From assembly GCA_041391665.1 (NCBI GenBank), contig JAWKNO010000003.1:992001-1056000 (forward strand): a stretch of DNA of 64,000 nucleotides, read 5' to 3'. This DNA is from Bacteroidia bacterium (GTDB lineage Bacteria; Bacteroidota; Bacteroidia; J057). The first letter of the stretch is position 1, and the number at the start of each line of letters is the position of its first letter. Shown here piece by piece: positions 1 to 9,265 of this stretch. The notes under the pieces are model-generated. The model searched no databases. It saw only the letters and a list, made by a program, of their open reading frames with translations, and was not told the origin of the DNA. A program made the position numbers and the translations under genes.

Positions 1-1
1 A

Positions 2-805
2 ACGCTGGGTATTCACTTCCGCATAGGCCCCGGTGAAGAAGCCCTCTGGTGGAGCAACCCGCTCACAGAAGTGTATAGCAGCGCACAGGAAGCCCGTGAA
101 ATCGTCAAAAAACTGACTGATGACAGCGACAACGACGGTATTCCGGATCTCTATGACAAAGAACCTGATACCCCCGAAGGTAGCCCCGTCGATGGTCAGG
201 GTCGTACACTTGACAGCGACAACGATGGCTATCCTGACAGTGAAGATGATGAGCCCTTCACACCTAAAGGTTGCCAGGTTGACCGCAATGGCGTAGCACT
301 TGATGCCGACAATGACGGTGTACCCGATTGTTTCGACAAAGAGCCCAACTCACCTCCCGGAATGTACTATGATGCAAAAGGTGTAGCTATCCAGATTCCT
401 AGTTCTGCTACAGGTGGTGCTTCTGCAAGTGCAAACTCTCCTTGTCTGCTGCCAATCATTCACTTCGAACTCGATAAAGACAATGTTAAGCCTGAATTCT
501 ACCCTGAACTGTACTATATCGCTCAGGTTATGAAGGCCAACACTTCACTCAAAGTCCGTGCTACCGGTTATACCGATGTCCGTAACACCGATACTTACAA
601 CAAAGATCTTTCCATGCGCCGTGTGAGAAACACCGTTGACTTCCTCGTAAGTACTTATGGAATTGATCCTAACCGTTTTGTAACTGACTATCAGGGTGAA
701 TCCAATACAGTTATTAAAAATCTTCCTGACAATTATTCTGATAAGCGTCTGGAGCCTCTCCACTACGTAAACAGGAGAGTTGAATTCGAATGTATTCAGG
801 AATAG
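2..805 (+). CDS. OmpA family outer-membrane protein with TSP type-3 repeats (5' partial)
   Basis: The frame is open to the left edge of the window, so the N-terminus is missing; the GTG at 71 is probably internal. The visible part has three calcium-binding thrombospondin type-3-like repeats (DSDNDGIPD, DSDNDGYPD, DADNDGVPD), a short Ala/Ser linker, then an OmpA-like peptidoglycan-binding domain of about 115 residues that begins near LPIIHFELDKD and ends at NRRVEFE. Proteins of this build anchor the outer membrane to peptidoglycan in Bacteroidota; the missing upstream part is probably a beta-barrel. A stem-loop terminator follows directly, so this is the last gene of its unit. Confidence 0.9.
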   Translation, partial: TLGIHFRIGPGEEALWWSNPLTEVYSSAQEAREIVKKLTDDSDNDGIPDLYDKEPDTPEGSPVDGQGRTLDSDNDGYPDSEDDEPFTPKGCQVDRNGVALDADNDGVPDCFDKEPNSPPGMYYDAKGVAIQIPSSATGGASASANSPCLLPIIHFELDKDNVKPEFYPELYYIAQVMKANTSLKVRATGYTDVRNTDTYNKDLSMRRVRNTVDFLVSTYGIDPNRFVTDYQGESNTVIKNLPDNYSDKRLEPLHYVNRRVEFECIQE

Positions 806-832
806 TCCTTCCGGTATTTCTTGAAAATTTCG

Positions 833-872
833 ATCAGGCGGTCTTTGTAAAAGGGCCGCCTGATTTGTATTT
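833..872 (+). terminator. Rho-independent terminator after OmpA
   Basis: The arms ATCAGGCGGTC (833-843) and GGCCGCCTGAT (854-864) can pair with about 10 bp around a 10-nt loop, and are followed by a T-rich tract. It lies 28 bp after the OmpA stop and before the next start at 882. Confidence 0.7.
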
Positions 873-881
873 TGCCCCCAG

Positions 882-1787
882 ATGAAGACCCTGTTTCTGA
901 TTAACCCAGGCTCCGGACGCAAACGCGACTCAGGAAAAACCATTAAAATTATACGCGATGTCTATCAACAGGCAGATGCTCCCTTTGAAATTCAACTGAT
1001 AGACTTCCCCAACCTCGACCAGACCCTCGATAAGGCCATAAATAATGGCGTGGATAATGTTTTTGCCGTCGGCGGTGATGGTACGGTAAATGCCGTCGGT
1101 GCAAAGCTGATTCACAAACCCATCAATTTTGGCGTCATCCCCAAAGGCTCCGGCAATGGATATGCCCGCAACCTCGGTTTCTCAATCAATACCCGGCTGG
1201 CCATCGAACAATCGCTCGACGCATCACCGATTTTGGTCGATACCGGCCTCTTCAATCATCGCCCTTTTCTAAATGTCGCCGGAGTAGGACTCGAAGCCGA
1301 AGTCGCTAAACATTTTTCTCTGGGCAAAAACAGGGGCTTTATGCCCTACGCCAAAAGCTCTGCTGACAGGCTGTTTGGTTACAAACCAGAAGATTACTCG
1401 GTTTCTATTGACGGAAATCCGTTTATCTTTAATGAAATCATGGGCATCGCTATCGCAAATGGAACTCAATGGGGGTATGATGCGAAAATCTCCCCTGACT
1501 CCAGTATTACCGACGGTATGCTTGACCTGATCATCATTCACAAATTCCCGCTCCTGATGGCCGGACTCATTGTGGGAAAATTATTTAGCGGCCAGTTTCA
1601 GGATTCGAAATATGTCGAAGTGTACAAAGCACGCAGCATTGATATCGTAAGGCGCGAAGCCGGACCAGCCCAGATTGATGGTGAACCTGTCGAAGCTGGC
1701 TCCGAAATATCTGTAAAAATTGTAGATAAAAGTTTACACGTACTGTTACCCAATACGCTTACCGACAAAAAGATAGATTCATTGTGA
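882..1787 (+). CDS. Diacylglycerol/sphingosine kinase-like lipid kinase (YegS/LCB5 family)
   Basis: This 301-residue protein has the hallmarks of the DAGK catalytic family: an N-terminal NPGSGRKRD stretch, the nucleotide-binding GGDGTVN motif (residues 64-70) and a GSGNGYARNLG loop (89-99), followed by the beta-sandwich C-terminal domain with the late QIDGEP motif. Members phosphorylate diacylglycerol or related lipids at the inner face of the membrane; the actual substrate cannot be read from the sequence. Its TGA overlaps the GTG start of the next gene, so the two are probably translationally coupled. Confidence 0.88.
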   Translation: MKTLFLINPGSGRKRDSGKTIKIIRDVYQQADAPFEIQLIDFPNLDQTLDKAINNGVDNVFAVGGDGTVNAVGAKLIHKPINFGVIPKGSGNGYARNLGFSINTRLAIEQSLDASPILVDTGLFNHRPFLNVAGVGLEAEVAKHFSLGKNRGFMPYAKSSADRLFGYKPEDYSVSIDGNPFIFNEIMGIAIANGTQWGYDAKISPDSSITDGMLDLIIIHKFPLLMAGLIVGKLFSGQFQDSKYVEVYKARSIDIVRREAGPAQIDGEPVEAGSEISVKIVDKSLHVLLPNTLTDKKIDSL

Positions 1788-2782
1788 AATTTTTCCTTCA
1801 ACGGCTTTTCCAGGGAATCCTGGTCATATGGGGAATCGTAACTCTCCTGTTCCTGATTTTTTATACACTGGGTGATCCGGCAGAATACCTTGTAGGTGAC
1901 CAGGCCGACGAAGCTACAAAAACTGCCATCCGGGAAAAATACGGATTAGACCGACCGCTGCCCGTTCAATATATTCTTTACCTCAACGATCTCTCGCCTT
2001 TGGGTATCAATGAAAACGGACATTGGGCAATCAAATTTCCCAACCCTGGCCGCTCATACCAGACCAATGCCCCGGTAAGTGGTATGATCGCCTCAAGAAT
2101 GGAAGGAACGCTTATTCTCGCGGGAGTATCTATTATCTTTGCCTCTGTTGCCGGAATATTTTTGGGGATCATTTCCGCACTGAAATACAATACCTGGTGG
2201 GACAGGACCATCCTTTCTGTTTCTGTATTGGGAATTTCTGCGCCATCTTTTTTTATGGGGGTACTCATTGCCTGGCTTTTTGCAGTCAAGCTCAGAGGGA
2301 TCACCGGGTTGAATGTAAGCGGCCATATTTTTGAGGAAAATATTTTTTCCCCTGGCAGAACGATCATTCTAAAAAATCTGCTCCTCCCCGCAGTAGCCCT
2401 GGGCATACGCCCCCTCGCAGTTTTTATCCAGCTCACGCGCAGCAGCATGCTGGAAGTTTTAAGTACCGATTATATCCGCACAGCGAAGGCGAAAGGTCTT
2501 TCTGCCCAAAATGTCTTACTTCGCCACGCCCTTCGCAATGCGCTCAACCCTGTCATGACAGCGGTCACAGGTTGGCTTGCCTCTCTGCTTGCCGGTGCTT
2601 TTTTTATCGAATACATTTTCGACTGGCAGGGAATAGGAAAACTCACCATTGATGCACTCAATACTAACGATTTCCCCGTTATTCTGGGATGTGCCATGAC
2701 AATCGGGGTGATATTTGTAGCGGCCAGTATCCTGACAGATGTCTTATATGCACTCCTTGATCCGAGGATACGGATATCCTGA
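1784..2782 (+). CDS. ABC transporter permease, DppB/OppB type
   Basis: This 332-residue inner-membrane permease starts at a GTG overlapping the previous stop by 4 bp. It has an N-terminal TM helix, the usual DPAEYL-type periplasmic region after TM1, several further TM segments, and the EAA loop (YIRTAKAKGLSAQNVLLRHA, about residues 226-245) that contacts the ATPase. The family imports oligopeptides, dipeptides or nickel. It is unusual that no DppC-type second permease, substrate-binding protein or ATPase lies beside it; the next gene is on the opposite strand. Partners must be elsewhere or the gene is an orphan. Confidence 0.88.
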   Translation: MKFFLQRLFQGILVIWGIVTLLFLIFYTLGDPAEYLVGDQADEATKTAIREKYGLDRPLPVQYILYLNDLSPLGINENGHWAIKFPNPGRSYQTNAPVSGMIASRMEGTLILAGVSIIFASVAGIFLGIISALKYNTWWDRTILSVSVLGISAPSFFMGVLIAWLFAVKLRGITGLNVSGHIFEENIFSPGRTIILKNLLLPAVALGIRPLAVFIQLTRSSMLEVLSTDYIRTAKAKGLSAQNVLLRHALRNALNPVMTAVTGWLASLLAGAFFIEYIFDWQGIGKLTIDALNTNDFPVILGCAMTIGVIFVAASILTDVLYALLDPRIRIS

Positions 2783-2792
2783 TACCTGAAGA

Positions 2793-4376
2793 TTAGTCCA
2801 TGGCGGGAATTTCATCTGAAATATTGGGAAGCCATACCGAAAAGCGTGTTCCTTCACCAAAATGACTCTCCATATCAATCGTACCCCCCAGTTTGGAGAT
2901 ACTCTGTTTGACAATATATAACCCCAACCCTGTACCCTTGGATTTTTTGTTTCCCCGGTAAAACATCGAAAAGATTTTTTCACGAATTTCATTTCGAATT
3001 CCTTCTCCGTTGTCGGAAACGGTGATTCTGATACCCGCCGTTTCGGGAAATATACTGATAGAGACCACGTGTGAATAATCACCATCGCGCCGGTATTTCA
3101 TGGCATTGGTGATGAGGTTTTGCAAGATTGAAAGCATACTGTTGCGGTCTGAGCGCACGGAAAGGAGCATCGGCACATCGGTCCGAAATTCCACATTACG
3201 CCGCTCGGGCATATGGTTGATACTTTGCAGGACCTCGTTTAACAAAGCGTTACAATCTATTTTTTCAGGGCGAATCTGTTCCTTGCTCAAACGGGTAACG
3301 TGAATCAAATCCAGCAGCGCATTATCCAGTCGCGCGGTACTCGCCAATGCCATTTCAATATATTGTCTTACTTCCGGTTGCAGGCAATCCTGAATCGCAA
3401 TATTGAGAATACCAACAACAGAAGTAAGCGGGCCCTTCAGATCATGAGTCGCTTTGTAAAGAAATAAATCCATCTGATGATTGCGTTCCTTCAGCTCCTC
3501 CTCCACTTTTTTAAGGTTTGCCATCCTGCGGTTGGTTTCCTGTTGCAGCAACTCCTCCCTGACAGAAATTTTTGTGATATAACATCGATAAGACCCGATA
3601 TCAGGCATATAGTAAAAATGTGCCTGATATACTTTATCCCCCAAATGAATATCCACCCCTTTTACCTGCCCCGCCTTATCCAGGGTACCAAAGCTGTCTT
3701 TCAGTTGCATCAGTAGAGGATGTGTGGACGCATGCGAAAACAGATAAGGAAATTCTTCCCGCCCGGAAGCATTGATATATACAACCGTACCACTACTGTC
3801 AACCTCTATAATCGGCATCGGGCTTGACTCCGGAAAACTGGCATGAAAAGCTATCTTGCTTTGCATTTGGGACAACACAAACATCAAAATCCCCTGAATC
3901 ACAAGGATAATCACCATCAATACAGGATACAACCAGGGAATCACGATATCCGGAAAAATCCACCATGTAAATACAAACAGTTGCAGCAGCAACATGATAC
4001 TTAAAAACAAAAATCCACGGGAGTGTTTATAAAATGAACCACTTAAACTCAACACAACCAACGAAACGATCCAATAACCTTCCTTAAAATCATTGAGAAA
4101 GGAAAGCAGCATTCCCCAGGAAGTAACGCCAAACACGACCAAAAGCATAAAGAGCCCGATCTTCTTTTTCACAAACTCCACCCGAAAAGATAATCCTGCA
4201 ATCAAAAGGCTACCCATGCCGATCAAAACCCGCAATAAAAGCGGGTCATTTACAGGGGGATTCGTCAGCTCCCGGATAAAACCGAAAACGATGATACCCA
4301 CAACTAACGCGATTAAGCCGAGTCGGCAAACAAATAGTTCGGAGATTGAGAATAGACTTCTCCCCTGTTTTATCAT
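2793..4376 (-). CDS. Membrane-bound PAS sensor histidine kinase
   Basis: This 527-residue protein has about six hydrophobic helices in residues 15-170, a PAS-like segment (about 178-275), a short coiled coil (275-305), a HisKA dimerisation domain with phospho-acceptor His311 (ATHDLKGPLTS), and an HATPase domain with the N box (NLITNAMKYR, Asn424), G1 box (DNGEGI, 455-460) and G2 box (GTGLGLYIVK, from 481). It autophosphorylates and passes phosphate to an unlinked response regulator. No regulator gene is adjacent, so it is an orphan kinase. It converges on the permease gene with only 10 bp between the stops. Confidence 0.92.
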   Translation of the reverse strand: MIKQGRSLFSISELFVCRLGLIALVVGIIVFGFIRELTNPPVNDPLLLRVLIGMGSLLIAGLSFRVEFVKKKIGLFMLLVVFGVTSWGMLLSFLNDFKEGYWIVSLVVLSLSGSFYKHSRGFLFLSIMLLLQLFVFTWWIFPDIVIPWLYPVLMVIILVIQGILMFVLSQMQSKIAFHASFPESSPMPIIEVDSSGTVVYINASGREEFPYLFSHASTHPLLMQLKDSFGTLDKAGQVKGVDIHLGDKVYQAHFYYMPDIGSYRCYITKISVREELLQQETNRRMANLKKVEEELKERNHQMDLFLYKATHDLKGPLTSVVGILNIAIQDCLQPEVRQYIEMALASTARLDNALLDLIHVTRLSKEQIRPEKIDCNALLNEVLQSINHMPERRNVEFRTDVPMLLSVRSDRNSMLSILQNLITNAMKYRRDGDYSHVVSISIFPETAGIRITVSDNGEGIRNEIREKIFSMFYRGNKKSKGTGLGLYIVKQSISKLGGTIDMESHFGEGTRFSVWLPNISDEIPAMD

Positions 4377-4419
4377 TTACAACATGCTTATTGAAAAGCT
4401 AAAATAACAAGTATTCTCT

Positions 4420-6537
4420 TTAGCGGATCAAGATTTTTTGATGAATCTCAAAATTTCCTGCGAAAAGTCGAACTAAATAGGTGCCGGCAGGTAAATGAGT
4501 GAGGTTTATTTCCTGACTGTATTTGTCTGAATGCGTGATTACTGATGATTGCCATACATTTTGCCCCATCATATTAAAAACCTGAAAAGTCAGAGCGCCT
4601 TGTGGAAGATTTTCAGCTGCCACCGTAAACATACCCTCATTGGGATTGGGATATACGGTTACATGGAGATTATTTTCAATTGTCTCTTCTATGCTGGTTG
4701 AGGCCGAGCATACACCTGTAAGTTTGATATTATCGAGGAAAATATTATTCCCGTAGTCATTGTAACTTTCAAATTTGAGTCTGAATTTTTCCTCCCCGTC
4801 AAAAGCTGAAAGATCGATAGAAATACAACCTGCCCATCCTGTGCCTGAAAAACACCAGTCATCTGAAGTCGCAGGAACAAAGCTGGTAAACCAATTTGCA
4901 TTCGTGGCAAAACTCCCCGAACCGTTCTCTGCTCCCCGATAGAGAAGATACGGATAGGTTTGCCCCCCGTCAATTGAAGCATATACCAGCAATGAGTCGG
5001 ATTCATTGTTGGAGAATCGCCGGTACGCGTGGTGAAAGTCCAGCACAACCTGCTCATTTGTTCTGAGGTCAATCACCGGCGAAACCAGTCCATCACGTGC
5101 ACCTGTAACTGCATAGTCATATAAGCTGATTCCCATTGCTTTACTCCCTGATTGCGATCCGGCGACGTCCTTAATCTCCCATGTAATTTTGTTGTCGGGG
5201 TTTTCGACGGTCCATGCACCAAGACCTCCTTCAAAGTCTGCCTGAAAAAATACTCCGGGACCGGAAGAATTCACCTTAATAAAGGTATTTTTTACGATCG
5301 AATCCACGCCAAACTGATTGGAAACATGTAATACCACATCATAGAGCCCCTGAGTAAAATAGGTAACTTCCGGATTGGGAGAGGCCGAGGTTGCGGGTGT
5401 TCCTCCGGGAAAAGACCATGACCATATACCAGGGTTATTGTTGGATAAATCGGTAAACTGGATTTTACCTCCTTCACATATTTCCGTTCGGCTGGCGCCA
5501 AAAGCAGCTTTCGGAGGAATTTCAACCGAACAGACGGTAGAGTTTGTCAGTACCCCCCTTCTGGGAGAATTTTCCATCACGGTACGCATCCGGGTCTTCT
5601 GACAATTGGTAAAAATATTCATACAGACATCGTCTGTGTAGTCCATATAATTGGCGACCATATCCATTGAACCACAGGAAAAATGACTCGAAGGGCAGCC
5701 GTAATTGGGTGCTTCAGCAGTAGGTGTATCGCTGCAGTAGTCGTCTACCCCACAATTTCCATCGCCCCAGATATGCCAAAGGCCGAGCCAGTGGCCGATT
5801 TCATGGGTGAGCGTTCTGCCTTTATCGTAAGGTGCGCTAAGATTTCCGACTCGTCCAAACGAGGTTGGCCGGATCACCACGCCGTCTGTAGAGCCCGATC
5901 CATAGCTGGTAGCGAGGTCAGGAAGCGTAGAAGAATTGGGCAATTGGGCATAACCCAGATAATCATTGGCAAGATCTACGGTCCAGATATTCATATACCG
6001 GTTAGGATCCCAGAAAGTTTGAGGCTGAATATTCGACTTACAATAGCTCACCGTATATGGAGGAGTATTTAACGCGAGATCATTTCTGTTAATCCTCTCT
6101 ACGCCTTGCTCGGCAAGTGTATTGCTGTCAGGATCGAGGGTAACAAGACAAAACTCTATCTCAATATCTGCCCCATTGACATGTGTATTATGCCCGGGGG
6201 TTCCCAGCATGCGGCGGTAATCTTCGTTTAATACTTCTATCTGAGAAGCCACCTGTGCCCATGAAATATTAGTACCGGAGCCGACAGATTCACCATTGTG
6301 AATAATATGTACAATGACGGGAATCGTAAGAATTGCGCCCTCTATGGGTAAGCTCCCTGAGCCCGAAGCCATCTGTTGCTGAATCCATTCCTCTAAGTCG
6401 TCCCGGGAGCCCAATTGGGGATACGCATCACGAAAAATATCATCAGCTTCCATGGTGGCACAGCGCACAGGATGTTCCTGCGAATAGACAGAAAGTGTCA
6501 ATAGCGAAACAATAAGCAGCAGGCTATATTTAAGCAT
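4420..6537 (-). CDS. Secreted M43-type (pappalysin-like) metalloprotease with PKD domain and T9SS sorting domain
   Basis: This 705-residue extracellular protease has a signal peptide (ends about residue 20, YSQ), a pro-region, and a catalytic domain with the zinc site HEIGHWLGLWH (245-255) and a downstream Met-turn near NYMDY (296-300). A PKD-like domain follows (about 343-425), then a lectin- or MAM-like beta-sandwich (about 430-610), and a C-terminal T9SS type A sorting domain (YPNPNEGMFTV to the final KILIR). Such enzymes are exported by Sec, then carried across the outer membrane by T9SS and anchored or released. It is a single-gene unit, with the zinc-binding residues intact. Confidence 0.93.
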   Translation of the reverse strand: MLKYSLLLIVSLLTLSVYSQEHPVRCATMEADDIFRDAYPQLGSRDDLEEWIQQQMASGSGSLPIEGAILTIPVIVHIIHNGESVGSGTNISWAQVASQIEVLNEDYRRMLGTPGHNTHVNGADIEIEFCLVTLDPDSNTLAEQGVERINRNDLALNTPPYTVSYCKSNIQPQTFWDPNRYMNIWTVDLANDYLGYAQLPNSSTLPDLATSYGSGSTDGVVIRPTSFGRVGNLSAPYDKGRTLTHEIGHWLGLWHIWGDGNCGVDDYCSDTPTAEAPNYGCPSSHFSCGSMDMVANYMDYTDDVCMNIFTNCQKTRMRTVMENSPRRGVLTNSTVCSVEIPPKAAFGASRTEICEGGKIQFTDLSNNNPGIWSWSFPGGTPATSASPNPEVTYFTQGLYDVVLHVSNQFGVDSIVKNTFIKVNSSGPGVFFQADFEGGLGAWTVENPDNKITWEIKDVAGSQSGSKAMGISLYDYAVTGARDGLVSPVIDLRTNEQVVLDFHHAYRRFSNNESDSLLVYASIDGGQTYPYLLYRGAENGSGSFATNANWFTSFVPATSDDWCFSGTGWAGCISIDLSAFDGEEKFRLKFESYNDYGNNIFLDNIKLTGVCSASTSIEETIENNLHVTVYPNPNEGMFTVAAENLPQGALTFQVFNMMGQNVWQSSVITHSDKYSQEINLTHLPAGTYLVRLFAGNFEIHQKILIR

Positions 6538-6590
6538 TTTTTATCCCGGGTTAAATCTACAGACCAAAGTAACGAAAAATCAAGCAATCA

Positions 6591-6616
6591 GTTTGTCTCC
6601 ACTTTGTAAGACAAAC
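6591..6616 (-). terminator. Small inverted repeat after the TPR gene
   Basis: GTTTGTCT (6591-6598) and AGACAAAC (6609-6616) form a perfect 8-bp stem with a 10-nt loop in the gap between the TPR gene and the protease gene. There is no clear T-run, so its role as a terminator is only likely. Confidence 0.35.
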
Positions 6617-6659
6617 CCGGATACAATAACCCTAAGGTAAAAATAATGGGATAGGCCTG

Positions 6660-8066
6660 CTATCTGAAATCCGTAATTACGTCCATTAGCTCAGGTTCGA
6701 ATTTCAGAGAAGGGTTGATCTGAAAAAGCAGATAATGGCCTTCAAAATCGAGTTGCAGTGCCACTTGAAGCATAGCTACCCCCTTTTTTCGTTTTCCCGA
6801 ATCATAACAATAAGCGGCACACTGATAGTGCAGTTCTGCAGAATATGGATTTCGGCTGATACCTTCTTCCAGATACGTAATCGCCCCCAAATAATTACCA
6901 TCCTTATATAGCATTTCTGCCCAGTCCTGCCAGAGAAAAATTTCCTGAGGAGCCAGTCTTATCGCCTTTTGAAGATACTGATAGGCCTGATACCTTTGTT
7001 CAAGTTTATACTCGCAGATCGCAAGACACAGACAGATATGGCTGTTTTCTTCATCCAGTTTATATGCTTTCTGGTAGTAATGTGTTGCCTCCAGATATTT
7101 GTGCTGCTTTTCGGTACAATAGCCCATGCCCATCCACGCATCATTGTGATAGGGATCCAGCTTGCTTACGCGGAAATAATATCGAAAAGCCTCCCGAAAT
7201 AAACCGGTCTGCTCATAACATTCGGCGATATGGTATAAAGTATGAATATCGCGGGGCAAAATCGTATCGGCCTGTAAAAAAGACTGCAAAGCCTGTGGGT
7301 ATCTGCCCAACTCAGCCAAAATCTGTCCCCGGGTAAACCAGGCAATCGCATAATCCTCCTTTACAATCACCGCATAATCACATGAATCCAGCGCCATCTC
7401 ATAATTGCCGGTCTTCAGATAAAGTAATGCGAGGTTATACCAAACTTCAGTGGAATAAGGATAGCTGTCGAGAAACGACTCATACAGGGTAATTCCCGCT
7501 TCAATTTTATCTTCAGATTCGAGCAGGAAAGCCAATTCAAATAAAGCCTCTTCAAAATCCGGACGGATTTCCAGTGCCTGAATATAATAATTCTCACTCT
7601 CTTCCGGATACGCGCAGATCTGCGCCACATTTCCCATTTGCAGATATATCTCTTCGGGCGAAGAATGAAGATGAATCAGGCCTGAAAGCAGTGCAATTGC
7701 TTCCTGATATTTTTCCAGTCGGGCGAGCAGATCAGACTTAAACATCAGGTACTCTGTCATACCCGGGCTAAGCTCAAGTGCTGTATCTATATAATGAATC
7801 GCCTGATTGTATCGGCCAAATTCGTAGTCTATTCTTGCCTGCTTATGATAAAGGTCACTGCTGGAAGGGTAAGTCTGAATCGCCATGCTGACCAGTTCCT
7901 GTGCTTTGACAAGTTCATTGGACAACAGATAATAATTATATATTTCATCCACCTGCAACAGGTCGAGGAAAAGGCTTTCCTGATCTTTAAGGCGCCGTTC
8001 AAAGTCCCGGGCCTTTTTGCGGGCCCGATGTTCTTCGAAATCGTTATCCCAGAAATTGTCTTTCAT
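6660..8066 (-). CDS. Tetratricopeptide repeat (TPR) protein
   Basis: This protein of about 468 residues is made almost wholly of TPR units of 34 residues (for example W-N-L-A-L-Y-K-G-Y-A-D patterns such as VWYNLALLYLKTGNYEMALD). I chose the ATG at 8066 (MKDNFWDND) over the one three codons upstream because the N-terminus then starts with the conserved charged segment. There is no signal peptide or TM segment, so it should be cytoplasmic. TPR arrays are protein-binding scaffolds; no enzymatic domain is visible and the partner is unknown. It is transcribed in the same direction as the TDO gene upstream, but a strong palindrome separates them. Confidence 0.85.
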   Translation of the reverse strand: MKDNFWDNDFEEHRARKKARDFERRLKDQESLFLDLLQVDEIYNYYLLSNELVKAQELVSMAIQTYPSSSDLYHKQARIDYEFGRYNQAIHYIDTALELSPGMTEYLMFKSDLLARLEKYQEAIALLSGLIHLHSSPEEIYLQMGNVAQICAYPEESENYYIQALEIRPDFEEALFELAFLLESEDKIEAGITLYESFLDSYPYSTEVWYNLALLYLKTGNYEMALDSCDYAVIVKEDYAIAWFTRGQILAELGRYPQALQSFLQADTILPRDIHTLYHIAECYEQTGLFREAFRYYFRVSKLDPYHNDAWMGMGYCTEKQHKYLEATHYYQKAYKLDEENSHICLCLAICEYKLEQRYQAYQYLQKAIRLAPQEIFLWQDWAEMLYKDGNYLGAITYLEEGISRNPYSAELHYQCAAYCYDSGKRKKGVAMLQVALQLDFEGHYLLFQINPSLKFEPELMDVITDFR

Positions 8067-8130
8067 AAGGCACAACGAGACTTATCAGCAGTTGAACATC
8101 ATCAAATATAGGATACATTGAAAATATTGT

Positions 8131-8178
8131 CCACTTGTTTTATAAGTGTTTTTTCCGTATGTATTTTATAACAAGTGG
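8131..8178 (-). terminator. Palindrome after the TDO gene
   Basis: CCACTTGTTTTATAA (8131 on) pairs with TTATAACAAGTGG (ending 8178), giving a long AT-rich stem directly after the stop codon of the tryptophan dioxygenase gene on the minus strand. It probably ends that transcript before the TPR gene. Confidence 0.5.
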
Positions 8179-9186
8179 CTATTTCATCCAGTTACGGGAG
8201 ATATTTTGCTGAAAAAATTTCAGTACCCCGGCTTTTCCCCAGGTATCTTTTTCTTCGTCTGACCAGAGTTCCGGGAAAAAAATAATGCGTTGATATCGGG
8301 GCGGGAGAAATGTGCGCCAGTTGGTTCCTCCCGTAGCGTCAATATCATTACCGCCGCTTACCAGATGTTTGGACGCGGCTGAAAGATGGCTCAGTTTCCA
8401 ATAAATATTGACATACTGGTCGTATTCTCTGAGCGCAGCAATCGTTTCGGCATCATCACGCACTTCGGGTTTCTGGTTCAGAAACAGGTACTGAAGGTTT
8501 TGTTTTTCGTATTTGCGAATCAGTTGGATGAGCTCCTGATCGTAACGTTTTTCAAATTCTTTGAGCGTAATGGTTTTTTTGCCGGTTTCCAGGTCAATAC
8601 CTCCTTTTTTCCAGTATATTTCCGGATAGATCATCTCGGAATCTTCTGCCTGCTCCGCTATTTTATCTTCCATGCGAATCAGATTTTGCAATCCGGTACT
8701 CATGATTTCTATTTCGCGAAACTGTGCCGACTGAAAACCGCTGGCAGGTAACAGCGCCATACGAAATTTGCGCAGCTCCTCGGGATCCATTCCGCTGAGC
8801 ATAATATCAAAGCTGTTGCAGAGGTGTTTGAAATAATTGCTGATCCGGCTGATTCTTTTACGCCAGTTGGTCACCAGCAGATATTCGCTGTCTTTTCCCT
8901 GATCATCGGTAAGTGCATCAATCTCTTGCTTAATCAATTTAAACAACAGTTCGGTCATCTGATGATAAGTGATAAAAATCACCTCATCTTTAAAAGGTGT
9001 ACGGGGTGTCTGAAGTCCCAGCAGACTGTCGAGATGAATATACTCCCAATAGGTAAGTCCATTTGAATAGTACAGTCCGTCGAGGTAAGAAAGCATATCC
9101 TGCCCCATTCCGACGTACTTATCTTCCAGCATACTGAGCCGTTCCAGAATCTGGGTCAGTTGGTTTTTCCAATCTTTGTTTGCCAT
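8179..9186 (-). CDS. kynA: Tryptophan 2,3-dioxygenase family protein
   Basis: This 335-residue haem enzyme opens the indole ring of L-tryptophan to N-formylkynurenine, the first step of the kynurenine pathway. Family marks are GLTYWEYIHLDSLLGLQ near the N-terminus, the ITYHQMTELLFKL segment that binds haem and substrate, LLPASGFQSAQFREIE in the middle, and the C-terminal ATGGTNWR loop next to the substrate carboxylate. A candidate proximal haem ligand is the His in SKHLVSGG. It is somewhat longer than typical proteobacterial TDO because of a charged insert around residues 185-240. No other kynurenine pathway gene is adjacent. Confidence 0.88.
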   Translation of the reverse strand: MANKDWKNQLTQILERLSMLEDKYVGMGQDMLSYLDGLYYSNGLTYWEYIHLDSLLGLQTPRTPFKDEVIFITYHQMTELLFKLIKQEIDALTDDQGKDSEYLLVTNWRKRISRISNYFKHLCNSFDIMLSGMDPEELRKFRMALLPASGFQSAQFREIEIMSTGLQNLIRMEDKIAEQAEDSEMIYPEIYWKKGGIDLETGKKTITLKEFEKRYDQELIQLIRKYEKQNLQYLFLNQKPEVRDDAETIAALREYDQYVNIYWKLSHLSAASKHLVSGGNDIDATGGTNWRTFLPPRYQRIIFFPELWSDEEKDTWGKAGVLKFFQQNISRNWMK

Positions 9187-9265
9187 ATTGTTTCTCCAAT
9201 CAATTAAGGGCAGCCAACCTGCAAAGTAGTGATCAAAACCTTATTCGGCAAACAATAACCAGAAA

